The notes under the pieces: generated by a model
Database searches by the model: none
Told to the model about the DNA's origin: nothing
The model's input: the letters and a program-made list of their open reading frames with translations, nothing else
Program-made: the position numbers and the translations under genes
Shown: positions 9,401 to 16,474 of the stretch, one piece after another
Numbering within the stretch: position 1 is the first letter of the stretch
Layout: each line of letters begins with the position of its first letter
From: Candidatus Poribacteria bacterium
GTDB taxonomy: Bacteria > Poribacteria > WGA-4E > WGA-3G
Direction: 5' to 3'
DNA length: 32,930 bases
NCBI GenBank assembly: GCA_028824685.1
Contig: JAPPCZ010000094.1
Location: forward strand, 1-32,930

Positions 9401-9866
9401 TGAATTAATCAAGATAGCTGAACCGCTACAAGAAGTTACAAGTGGCACACAACTCACAGGATTTTTAACACGGATTTGCGACAGCGAACTTGATTTCAAA
9501 AGTTGGCTTGAAGCAATTGCAACTCTTGTCGTTAACAAACCACCTGCATCATGGATAGACACAGATAAAGTCCAATTTGAGCTTAACCTTTCTCAACTCG
9601 TCCGGCAATTTCGTCATTTTGAAGCTGTGTCTTATGAAAAAAGGAAACACGTAAAATCAGCAAGTGAAACAATCCGAATGGGTATCACTACACCCAATGA
9701 ACACGAACAAGAGCGGGTTGTTAACTTGTTTTCAACTGATCAGGAACGTGCTGATGAAATTGAACAAGTGATAGCAAATGCTTTTAATCCCGATGAAAAA
9801 CCCGAATTTCGTCTTGCAGTTTTGGCGCGATTCGTAAAAAAAATGATGCAGGAATCACAAACATAA
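6396..9866 (+). CDS. sspC: SspC-like large P-loop ATPase (BrxC/PglY-like in size)
   Basis: The 1156-aa protein has an N-terminal ATPase domain with Walker A GAYGSGKS (65-72) and Walker B LLLVIDE (194-200) followed by LGKFLEYA. This layout, a ~1100-1200-residue protein with ATPase at the front and a long helical tail, is shared by SspC and by BrxC/PglY of BREX systems. Position directly after the DUF4007 gene and before a PAPS-reductase-like gene favours SspC. It probably powers DNA engagement or loading of the nickase/sulfur-transfer machinery. Residues about 145-160 of the C-terminal half (near 710-760) are rich in basic residues. There is no sign of a frameshift. ATP binding is strongly supported; the exact role is inferred. 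Confidence 0.85.
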   Translation: MNKTLSDLFYVKGRFQRSVHLERDFYANENLLEGYVLTATAREALGRVVSALENNEASKAWSLTGAYGSGKSAFALFTANLLGNSEQALTLLKQGDIALHERFTDTNGNGRFSSSGFCPVLISGERAPISLALLRGLEHGLTSFNGISRNYTPLPKIRTLLNAAKDGTLPHSTEITKLFASATRQIKKHGGTGLLLVIDELGKFLEYATHYPAQGDMFVLQTLAEFADRSEDTPLFLLTILHQAFERYSEHATESQREEWAKVQGRFEDVPFTEPIEQVLRLVGTALENRSEITGNVNFNFVIELGLKTQQLDDNDLVQLLKSCLPLHPTVALLIGPLFRRFAQNERSLFAFLSSSEPHGLQDFLSNRHYDGNHLPMFLLPDLYDYLNITQGNKLYTSSNSKKWAEIESAIMQLSDPSDLIVKMIKTIGLLGIVSEPIPNLKASEQLLRYALDDNTEEFETQFAETLAILKNCSIIIHRRYNDAHALWEGSDIDIEAKLREAATRVDTKVTLAKNLSRYMPTRPLVARRHLYQKGTLRHFVICYTDLESFDKDLRESYNDEADGLLLYALPASEHEVKQLREKVKKPEVAKKEKVLIAIPNSIGFLQETVFEIARLHWIQQNTPELLNDRVARRELSARITEVETDVERQLKAIFSGDSKNACVWFYKGKRLNINSQRELNDRLSKICDQVYNETPILKNELINRRKISGTVTAARRELIQHMLENGNQKDLNIEGYPPKMSIYRSLLLNSGIHRQKYRKWGFHPPKVKDDKNRMRYTWDKIEEFLTKCEVKRQPVETLYDDLMRKPLGVRRGPLPILLCAAMLCYRTEVALYENGSFVPDLSMPVFERLLKAPDKFELKRFQMTNHRTDILTQYLDVLDQPLDTDAPNILAVATPLMLFVARLPKYTLTTQTLSENAENLRKVVLDAREPDTLLFHDLPKAMRYPPFSAETDFNSKTSQFFEALQSALDEQKEAYPALLNTIEQQLSSNFSLEYRDEELRSELIKIAEPLQEVTSGTQLTGFLTRICDSELDFKSWLEAIATLVVNKPPASWIDTDKVQFELNLSQLVRQFRHFEAVSYEKRKHVKSASETIRMGITTPNEHEQERVVNLFSTDQERADEIEQVIANAFNPDEKPEFRLAVLARFVKKMMQESQT

Positions 9867-9872
9867 TTTGTA

Positions 9873-9900
9873 TTGATTTTTCTGATACCTATGGTATAAT
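9873..9900 (+). promoter_or_regulatory. second, near-identical leaderless promoter module
   Basis: TTGATT (9873-9878), a 16-base spacer and TATAAT (9895-9900) precede an ATG at 9908 by 7 bases, exactly as upstream of sspB. Bases 9894-9915 match 5436-5457 at 19 of 22 positions, including TATAATAA and TATGGGAAA. It should drive a second transcription unit from the small ORF through the DGQHR gene. Confidence 0.65.
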
Positions 9901-9907
9901 AACTTGT

Positions 9908-10078
9908 ATGGGAAAGAAGAATATTAAAAAGAATAAAACAGCAGGACAAGACGAACTTTTGCCCGAGTATGACCTAAAAAAGTTACGGGTGCGAAGGGTA
10001 GGACCTGACCGTGAATACTTTGCAGGTAGGCTTGTCGTCCAAAGAAAACAACGCAGCAATATGATAAACATATCTTAA
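9908..10078 (+). CDS. 56-aa basic protein of unknown function between sspC and sspD
   Basis: An ATG immediately downstream of the promoter at 9873-9900 opens a 56-codon frame ending at TAA 10076-10078, 10 bases before sspD. The product starts MGKKNIKKNKTAGQDELLPE and contains YDLKKLRVRRVGPDREYFAG; about a third of the residues are basic. The DELLPEYD segment resembles short antitoxin-like or DNA-binding small proteins, but this is a weak resemblance. Support for it being real: the start matches the sspB start module, the frame fills the gap between sspC and sspD, and it ends next to the sspD ribosome binding site. It could be a regulator or a small subunit of the modification complex. Confidence 0.6.
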   Translation: MGKKNIKKNKTAGQDELLPEYDLKKLRVRRVGPDREYFAGRLVVQRKQRSNMINIS

Positions 10079-10088
10079 GGGAGCCAAC

Positions 10089-10925
10089 ATGGCAGAAAAA
10101 ATACGTCATCTGCTCGGACTTTCAGGTGGAAAAGACAGTTCAGCACTTGCCATTCACATGCGCGACAGAGTGCCAGAAATGGAATACTTTTTCACTGATA
10201 CCGGAAAAGAACTGCCAGAGACTTACGAATTTTTGAATCGGTTAGAGACATTCCTCGGCAAACCTATTGTACGCCTCAACATGAATCTCGATCCCAACAA
10301 GAATCGTGACTTTGATCATTGGTTGACATTATACAAAGGTCTGCTGCCGTCGTCTCAAGTCCGTTGGTGTACCATAAACCTCAAAATCAAACCCTTTGAG
10401 GAATACGTTGGCAAGGATAAAGTGTATCACTACATCGCTATCCGTGCTGACGAAGATCGCATTGGTTACAAACCACCGAAGATCTCCTCTCTTCGCAACA
10501 TTATTCCCAAATACCCATTCAAAGATGATGGCATTACTAAAGAGGACGTTTACCAAATCCTTGAGGAGAGCGGACTCGGTTTGCCCGACTATTACGAGTG
10601 GCGCACGCGTTCCGGGTGCTACTTCTGCTTCTTCCAACGCAAATCTGAATGGGTGGGACTCTTAGAGCAACATCCCGAACTCTTTGAACTTGCTAAAGGG
10701 TACGAGAAATTTAATACAGAGACAGGGGAACGGTTCACGTGGAGTCAGGGTGAAAGTTTAGAGGAGTTGGCAGATCCTGAACGGATAGCGCAAATCAAAG
10801 CAAATACGGAAAAGGCGAAGGCATCCAAGAAAAAGGAAAAACCGAATCGTCGACTGATAGAAATTTTGACCGATGTTCATGATGATGAGGATGATGAGGA
10901 ACCTTGTCTGATTTGCCATAAGTAA
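10089..10925 (+). CDS. sspD: SspD/DndC-like PAPS-reductase-family sulfurtransferase
   Basis: The 278-aa protein has the PP-loop SGGKDS (12-17), the FFTDTGKELPETYEFL stretch (34-49), IAIRADED (116-123) and conserved cysteines C94 (RWCTINLK), C177 and C180 (SGCYFC). In DndC and SspD this ATP-pyrophosphatase fold activates the DNA phosphate by adenylation and passes sulfur to it. At 278 aa it is much shorter than typical DndC, closer to SspD. A C-terminal tail is acidic and ends in CLICHK, giving a CxxC (C273/C276) at the very end. A good ribosome binding site (AAGGGAG, 10077-10083) precedes the ATG. No cysteine desulfurase (SspA/DndA) is adjacent, so sulfur may come from a housekeeping IscS. 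Confidence 0.87.
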   Translation: MAEKIRHLLGLSGGKDSSALAIHMRDRVPEMEYFFTDTGKELPETYEFLNRLETFLGKPIVRLNMNLDPNKNRDFDHWLTLYKGLLPSSQVRWCTINLKIKPFEEYVGKDKVYHYIAIRADEDRIGYKPPKISSLRNIIPKYPFKDDGITKEDVYQILEESGLGLPDYYEWRTRSGCYFCFFQRKSEWVGLLEQHPELFELAKGYEKFNTETGERFTWSQGESLEELADPERIAQIKANTEKAKASKKKEKPNRRLIEILTDVHDDEDDEEPCLICHK

Positions 10926-10960
10926 CAAGTTGGCATCTACTTTTAGATTGAGTTGATAGA

Positions 10961-13405
10961 ATGGATTTCTTACAAATGGACATGAGAGAACTTTTTAACA
11001 AACTATACTTTGCCCAAACCGAGGACGATGTTGATGAACTACTTAACTCCCATACTGATATTTTCAAATCGGAAAATTGGTATCCTTTAGGTGGGAACGA
11101 AAACAACTTCGGTGTTATTGAAAACCAACAGTCGAATCCAATTGCAGCACTCATTGAGAAAATCACGAACTCAATTGACGCCCTTTTAATGAAGAAGTGT
11201 TTGGAAGCTGGTATTGATCCAAAATCTCCACAAGCTCCGCAATCTATGGAAGAAGCTAAAGCGATCTTTTTTAAAAGAAACGAACACTGGGATTTACCCA
11301 ATATCAGAAAAAAACAAGCAGAAAGCATTCAAATTATCGCCGATGGTCCGCGCTTCAATACTTCTCTAATTATTTATGACGATGGTGAAGGTCAACATCC
11401 AGAGGATTTTGAGAATACATTCCTGTCATTACTAGAAGGTAATAAGACTGAAATTCATTTTGTGCAGGGCAAATACAATATGGGTGGAAGTGGGGCAATT
11501 GTTTTTTGTGGAAAAAAGCGGTACCAGTTAATTGGATCAAAGCGATACGATTCTCTTGGACAGTTTGGTTTCACGCTAATTAGAGAACATCCACTGAGTA
11601 TAACAGAACAACGCGTGAATAAGAATACGTGGTATGAGTATCTAAAAATAGATCAAGAAATTCCCGCTTTCCATGTCAATCAACTAGATTTAGGTTTATA
11701 CAACAGACAGTACATAACAGGCTCTATTATAAAAATGTATTCTTATGCTTTACCTTCAGGTAGTCGTTCGGTTATATCTAAGGATTTGAGAGACAGTCTA
11801 AACGAATATCTGTTTGAACCTGTTTTGCCTATTATTACTGTTGATAAAAAGGAACGATATCCTCATGACTATAATTTAGAAAGGGATTTGTATGGATTAA
11901 AACGCAGATTAGAACAGGATGATAGCAAGTACGTTGAAGATTTTTTTTCTTACGAATTTGAGGATAAACTTTTCGGCACAATGAAAGTAACGTGCTATGT
12001 TTTCAAAACTATAATTGACGATAAATCAGTCAAAGAAACTAAAGATATAATTCGCAAAGAATTTTTTAAAAATAATATGTCTGTACTATTTTCAGTGAAT
12101 GGACAAGTTCATGCACATTATACATCTGAATTTATTACCCGCTCCTTAAAGATGAACTTGTTCAAGGATTATCTTCTTATTCATGTTGATTGTACGAATA
12201 TGAACTACAATTTTCGTAGAGAGTTGTTTATGGCATCTCGTGACCGATTCAGAGGGGGAATAGATACACAGAAATTACGGGATTTTTTGGCAAAAAAACT
12301 TGGTAATAAAAGTAGTCGTTTAGCGGAGATACACCAGAATAGGATAGATTCACTGGGAGTTCATGGTGAGGACACAAAAGATCTTCTCAAATCTTTTGCA
12401 CAGAATTTCTCTCGCAATCCAGAATTGCTAAACTTGTTGGACCAAACCTTAAATTTTGATCTCAAACCTAAAGGGAACCTATCAGGAATTTCCAATAACC
12501 CAACCAAGAAAAAACAGAGGAAAAAGGACAAGCATCCATTTAAACCTCAAAGATATCCAGCCTTTTTCAAACGTCGGACACAAGGGAAAACAGATAAAGA
12601 GTTTGTAACAATACCTTTTGGTGGAGAGAAAACTATATATTTTGATACTGATGTTGAAAACAATTACTTTGATCGGACTGAAGATCCAGGAGAACTGAAA
12701 ATTGGAGTTCTTGATTATAAGACGAATGAAACCGAAGGTGGGAACTGTCTCGGAGAAGTTGACCGCATTGAAGATCTATTCAATGCCCAGAAAAGTAGTC
12801 CTAAGAACGGAACAATCCAAATTCATCTCAACCCTAATAATGAAGTGCGTGTAGGGGATGAAGTGAAAATTAGGGCAAGTCTTAACGATCCTTCAGGAAG
12901 TTTCTTTGAGGAAATCTTTTTGGTAAAGATTAGTGAACCCAAAGCACCGCAACAGACATCTCCTAAAACCGAAAAAAAAGAAATTCCCAATTTAGGTTTG
13001 CCTGAATATATCTTAGTCTATGAAAAAGATTGGGAGAATTTTGATAAAGGAGGTATTATCATGGATCACTCTACCGTAATGTATCCCACAGTTGATGGTG
13101 AAAAGTTAAAAACTCTCTATATCAATATGGATAGTACTGTATTGAAAAACTTCAGGCGGAGAAACGGGAATTTGAATCAGGGGAATTTGGATGCTGCCAA
13201 TCAGAGATACATTGCCACTGTGTATTCTCACACACTTTTTCTTTACTCAATTACAAAAGCTCACAAATATAAAATTACACAGGAAGATTCTAATGATCCG
13301 GAAATTGATTTAGAAATTTACATAAAAAATTTATTTGAAAACCATTATGCGGAATTCCTATTGAACTATGGTTTTGATGAAATCATGCAATTATGCGGAG
13401 ATTAA
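10961..13405 (+). CDS. GHKL-type (Hsp90/MutL-like) ATPase, candidate effector of the phosphorothioation locus
   Basis: The 814-aa protein carries a Bergerat ATP-binding fold: N-box E66-x3-N70 within IEKITNSIDALLMKK (65-79), DDGEG (140-144) and MGGSGA (174-179). A middle region contains NFRRELFMASRDRFRG, which resembles conserved C-terminal parts of GHKL ATPases found in defence islands. A lysine-rich linker near 495-530 leads to a beta-rich C-terminal part. It is not SspE (which has DUF262/DUF1524-type domains), nor DndF/G/H. Position between sspD and a GIY-YIG nuclease suggests a conformational switch ATPase that detects DNA state and controls cleavage. The ATG at 10961 lacks a strong ribosome binding site; in-frame ATGs at 10976 and 10982 are alternatives. 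ATPase fold is certain; role is inference. Confidence 0.87.
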   Translation: MDFLQMDMRELFNKLYFAQTEDDVDELLNSHTDIFKSENWYPLGGNENNFGVIENQQSNPIAALIEKITNSIDALLMKKCLEAGIDPKSPQAPQSMEEAKAIFFKRNEHWDLPNIRKKQAESIQIIADGPRFNTSLIIYDDGEGQHPEDFENTFLSLLEGNKTEIHFVQGKYNMGGSGAIVFCGKKRYQLIGSKRYDSLGQFGFTLIREHPLSITEQRVNKNTWYEYLKIDQEIPAFHVNQLDLGLYNRQYITGSIIKMYSYALPSGSRSVISKDLRDSLNEYLFEPVLPIITVDKKERYPHDYNLERDLYGLKRRLEQDDSKYVEDFFSYEFEDKLFGTMKVTCYVFKTIIDDKSVKETKDIIRKEFFKNNMSVLFSVNGQVHAHYTSEFITRSLKMNLFKDYLLIHVDCTNMNYNFRRELFMASRDRFRGGIDTQKLRDFLAKKLGNKSSRLAEIHQNRIDSLGVHGEDTKDLLKSFAQNFSRNPELLNLLDQTLNFDLKPKGNLSGISNNPTKKKQRKKDKHPFKPQRYPAFFKRRTQGKTDKEFVTIPFGGEKTIYFDTDVENNYFDRTEDPGELKIGVLDYKTNETEGGNCLGEVDRIEDLFNAQKSSPKNGTIQIHLNPNNEVRVGDEVKIRASLNDPSGSFFEEIFLVKISEPKAPQQTSPKTEKKEIPNLGLPEYILVYEKDWENFDKGGIIMDHSTVMYPTVDGEKLKTLYINMDSTVLKNFRRRNGNLNQGNLDAANQRYIATVYSHTLFLYSITKAHKYKITQEDSNDPEIDLEIYIKNLFENHYAEFLLNYGFDEIMQLCGD

Positions 13406-13426
13406 CTTTGTACAGGATAGACACCA

Positions 13427-13906
13427 ATGTCAGTTAATGATATACTTAATGAGCGGAAGCAGCTAAAGGCACATATATGGCATTTTACTATGTGGCCAAA
13501 ACGATGGATATCATACAATCTTTCAGATCAGTTTAATTGGGAAATTCATCCGTTTCAACAAGATCAAAAAGATAACATTCCAAATCAACCTGGGATCTAT
13601 AGTTTCGTGATTCAACCAGGCATTGCAACTTACCCCCATAGTACATATCTAATGTACATTGGAAGTACAATGCGTACTCTTCAGGGACGTTTTGAAGAAT
13701 ATTTTGATGAACAAAACAAGCCAACGGGTCGGCCGTTAATATTGGACTGTCTTAACGATTATCAAGGTTATATTCATTTCTGTTGCTCGGTAATTGGACA
13801 AAAAGAGCGGATTGATGAGATTGAAAAGGCACTCATCAAGGCATTTTTGCCACCTTGTAATGACCAGTTTCCGGCTGGAGTTCGCAAAACATCAAAGGCT
13901 TTCTAA
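13427..13906 (+). CDS. GIY-YIG nuclease domain protein
   Basis: The 159-aa protein shows the whole GIY-YIG pattern: PGIYSF (55-60, GIY 56-58), MYIGS (76-80, YIG 77-79), R88, E133 in the helix EIEKALIKAF, and N145 in LPPCND. These are the residues used for metal-dependent single-strand cleavage in UvrC-like and homing endonucleases. A roughly 45-residue N-terminal extension has several Trp residues (HIWHFTMWPKRW) and no recognised domain. It is the only stand-alone nuclease in the locus besides the SspB-like nickase and so is the best candidate for the cutting subunit. It overlaps the next gene by one base (TAATG). An AGGA precedes its ATG. Confidence 0.84.
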   Translation: MSVNDILNERKQLKAHIWHFTMWPKRWISYNLSDQFNWEIHPFQQDQKDNIPNQPGIYSFVIQPGIATYPHSTYLMYIGSTMRTLQGRFEEYFDEQNKPTGRPLILDCLNDYQGYIHFCCSVIGQKERIDEIEKALIKAFLPPCNDQFPAGVRKTSKAF

Positions 13907-15390
13907 TGAAAAGTAAAGAACTAACCCTACCAGCTCTAAGAGCACACATGGGTGATTGGGTGTATTATATAACATTCCTTCAAATGGAAGAAATTGCGAA
14001 AAGAATTGAACTTGCAGAAGATATACATCCAAGCTCAACTCTGAAAGAAATGATTCAACGTCAGATTACAGACAGAGCTAATCCTATTGCCGAGTACCTT
14101 CTAAATCAGAGCCAACGTTTTTTTAATTCATTAATTGTTGGTGTTTATGGAGGATCCCCCAACTGGCTTGAATTAGCCATCGAAACAAATCGGCTATTTG
14201 ATGCAGAGACTCTGCCTTTGTCCTTGCAAGGTGCACTTGGGTTTCTTCAACTTGATGGAAATGAAACTCTTTTTGCAATTGATGGACAACATCGTGTCCA
14301 AGGAATCAAACAAGCACTTAATGAAAATGATGAATTAAAACATGATGAAGTTAGCGTCATTTTTGTTGCACATCGGAAAGAATCTGATGGATTGGAGCAA
14401 ACCCGTCGTTTATTTACAACACTAAATCGGTATGCTAAACCGGTAAAGAAAAGTGAAATTATTGCTCTTGATGAAGATGATACGATTGCAATCATCACAC
14501 GAAGACTTGTAGAAGAACATCAATTATTTTGTGATCAGTTTCTATTCAAGACAGAGATGAAACCTGACATTCGTCTGGAAACACGCAATATATTTGAGTT
14601 AGTTAAGAGGGATTTTATTCTGAATGGAATTACCCTTTCAAAAAATGTAAAAGTCACAGTCAAGAAAAAAGATGTTGTCTGGCTGATAATCGACTACGAA
14701 CGCAAGCAGACTTACACAGTTAGAAAAGAAAAAAACGAATTAAAAATATATTACCAGAAGATATCTACCGCGAATAGAAAATCTATTTATCCAAAAGATG
14801 GTAATAACATTACGTCAATCATTACACTTTATGACGTTTTAGAAACTGTGTTACGAGAGAAAGCAAAGACTTGGAACAATTTCAAGAAGTTTCGACCAAA
14901 TCCGACGACTGTTATACAATATTATAATCGGGCTGTTAAGTTTTGGGATACAATGGTTGAATTCTTTCCACCGTTAAAAGAGTTTAAAGAAACTCCTCCA
15001 GGAAAAAGTGTTGCTGCACAATATCGAAGTGAATCGGGTGGAAATTTGTTGTTTCGTCCTGTCGGACTTGAAATAGTTGCAACGGTTATCAGAGAAGCAA
15101 CAGACCAATGGATGTCCGAAAAAGAAGCAATTGAAAGTGTATCAAAAATTTCAATGGAATTATCAGATGAACCTTGGGTCGGGTTACTTTGGGACAAGAC
15201 CAATCAACGAATGCTGACCACATCAACTAATAATAAAAAAGTGGCTAAACAACTCCTTTTCTATCACATCGGCGGTGATCTTAGAAGAATGAACACACAC
15301 GATGAAAAACTTAAGCAAGAATATGCTGGTTTGCTCAACAAGGAAGAATCTAAAGTTAATTTACCTCAACTATTTACATCATTACCATGA
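13906..15390 (+). CDS. DGQHR-domain protein, DndB-like
   Basis: The 494-aa protein has the DGQHR motif (126-130) inside LFAIDGQHRVQGIKQAL, followed by FTTLNRYAKPVKKSE (170-184), both hallmarks of DndB and the DGQHR family. The N-terminus contains YYITFLQMEEIAKRIE, another usual family segment. DndB is a transcriptional repressor of dnd operons and influences which sites are modified. By analogy this protein may control the two near-identical promoters at 5414 and 9873. It is longer than typical DndB, with an extra C-terminal part. It ends the operon; no clear hairpin terminator follows before the promoter at 15476. The family is certain; the regulatory role is inferred. Confidence 0.88.
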   Translation: MKSKELTLPALRAHMGDWVYYITFLQMEEIAKRIELAEDIHPSSTLKEMIQRQITDRANPIAEYLLNQSQRFFNSLIVGVYGGSPNWLELAIETNRLFDAETLPLSLQGALGFLQLDGNETLFAIDGQHRVQGIKQALNENDELKHDEVSVIFVAHRKESDGLEQTRRLFTTLNRYAKPVKKSEIIALDEDDTIAIITRRLVEEHQLFCDQFLFKTEMKPDIRLETRNIFELVKRDFILNGITLSKNVKVTVKKKDVVWLIIDYERKQTYTVRKEKNELKIYYQKISTANRKSIYPKDGNNITSIITLYDVLETVLREKAKTWNNFKKFRPNPTTVIQYYNRAVKFWDTMVEFFPPLKEFKETPPGKSVAAQYRSESGGNLLFRPVGLEIVATVIREATDQWMSEKEAIESVSKISMELSDEPWVGLLWDKTNQRMLTTSTNNKKVAKQLLFYHIGGDLRRMNTHDEKLKQEYAGLLNKEESKVNLPQLFTSLP

Positions 15391-15475
15391 GGTCATATTA
15401 CTAATTGACTGTTAACTTATATTAATTCTTTACAGCAATCGCATCCCTCTCAACACTCATCCCAAAAAACTTCCC

Positions 15476-15505
15476 TTGACAAACCACCACCCCGTCAAGT
15501 ATAAT
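15476..15505 (+). promoter_or_regulatory. promoter of the Rpn-like gene
   Basis: TTGACA (15476-15481), an 18-base spacer and TATAAT (15500-15505) match the sigma-70 consensus perfectly at both boxes. The predicted start near 15512 leaves a leader of about 30 bases before the ATG at 15542. Confidence 0.7.
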
Positions 15506-15541
15506 TGAAAAAAGACCTTTAGAAAAGGCATAATACTGAGC

Positions 15542-16411
15542 ATGGCACAATATGATGAGATCGTGAAGCATCTGATGCACCGGTACGCCGATGCGTTCGC
15601 CATGCTATCCTTTGGCACACCCGATGTCAAAGTTTTAGAGACACTTGACACCGAACAACAAACGGTTAAGGTGCATCGCAATGACATGACATTTAAGGTG
15701 CTATGGCACAATGAGGTAGTTCTTCTTCATATAGAGGTGCAAACGGAGGATAGCAGAGATAAACCGATGCCGTTGCGCATGCTCGCTTATGCAAGTGAAC
15801 TCCTGCTACGTCATGAACTTCCCGTGTATTCAGTGGTGATATATCTCAGTCCAAATGCGGGGCAGACTGACCCGAGCGGTTACAGTTATGGAAATGATGT
15901 GTTTGGTTTGCAGTATAAGTATCAGGTAATTCGGTTGGCGGATTTAGAAGGTGAATCGTTTTTGGAGGCAACATCGGTTGGATTGCTGCCTTTTACACCT
16001 TTGATGAAGCCGCCAGAAGGTATGGACGCGGAAACATGGTTGGAAAAATGTGTTGAGAAGACTGTTGGCGCGCCTGTTGATTCACAGACGCGTGGCACAC
16101 TGTTGTTTGCGATGACAACGTTGAGTAGTTTAGTGCATGACCTAACTTTTTTACAAAGACTCATATCGGAGGAAATGATGCGAGAATTTCCATTTATAGA
16201 ACACCTTAAGCAACAAGGTGCACGTGAAAATTCCATTAATAATATTCAGTCTGTACTTACCACACGCTTTCCACAGAGCGATGTGCAAGGCATAGAGCAT
16301 GCACTTGAATCTATTCAAGACCTTGAATATTTATCAACGCTGCTTCTCACGGCAATCGACACACCGAGTGTTGAGGTATTCTTACAAGAATTGAACGGAT
16401 CGGAAACGTAA
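15542..16411 (+). CDS. Rpn/PD-(D/E)XK-family nuclease-like protein (transposase-associated)
   Basis: The 289-aa protein matches the family annotated as Rpn recombination-promoting nuclease/putative transposase. The core reads LLHIEVQTED (61-70) with E65-x-Q67 as the ExK-like catalytic pair, after an acidic D48, followed by MPLRMLAYASELLLRHELPVYSVVIYL. A C-terminal helical region is family-typical. Such proteins cleave DNA with little specificity and are present in many copies in some genomes; some stimulate recA-independent recombination. It has its own strong promoter and is not part of the ssp operon. A REP-like copy follows at 16427-16446. Confident as to family; cellular role unclear. Confidence 0.85.
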   Translation: MAQYDEIVKHLMHRYADAFAMLSFGTPDVKVLETLDTEQQTVKVHRNDMTFKVLWHNEVVLLHIEVQTEDSRDKPMPLRMLAYASELLLRHELPVYSVVIYLSPNAGQTDPSGYSYGNDVFGLQYKYQVIRLADLEGESFLEATSVGLLPFTPLMKPPEGMDAETWLEKCVEKTVGAPVDSQTRGTLLFAMTTLSSLVHDLTFLQRLISEEMMREFPFIEHLKQQGARENSINNIQSVLTTRFPQSDVQGIEHALESIQDLEYLSTLLLTAIDTPSVEVFLQELNGSET

Positions 16412-16426
16412 AAGCATAATCTATCC

Positions 16427-16446
16427 GAGCGATCTCCGAATCTCGA
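16427..16446 (+). repeat. REP-like repeat copy
   Basis: GAGCGATCTCCGAATCTCGA between the Rpn-like gene and the ribokinase gene; one base differs from the copy at 397-420 over the shared stretch. Confidence 0.6.
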
Positions 16447-16474
16447 TTAGTGAAACAAAGGATCGGAAATACCG

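Noticed and set aside
10795..11328. 177-aa minus-strand frame across the sspD/GHKL junction
   Set aside because: It is antisense to two well-supported genes and has no family-like motif.
5414..15390. BREX type 4 or classical Dnd system
   Set aside because: A BrxC-like ATPase and PAPS-reductase-like protein recall BREX-4, but no PglZ or BrxL is present. DndD, DndE and DndFGH are also absent. DUF4007 fits Ssp best.
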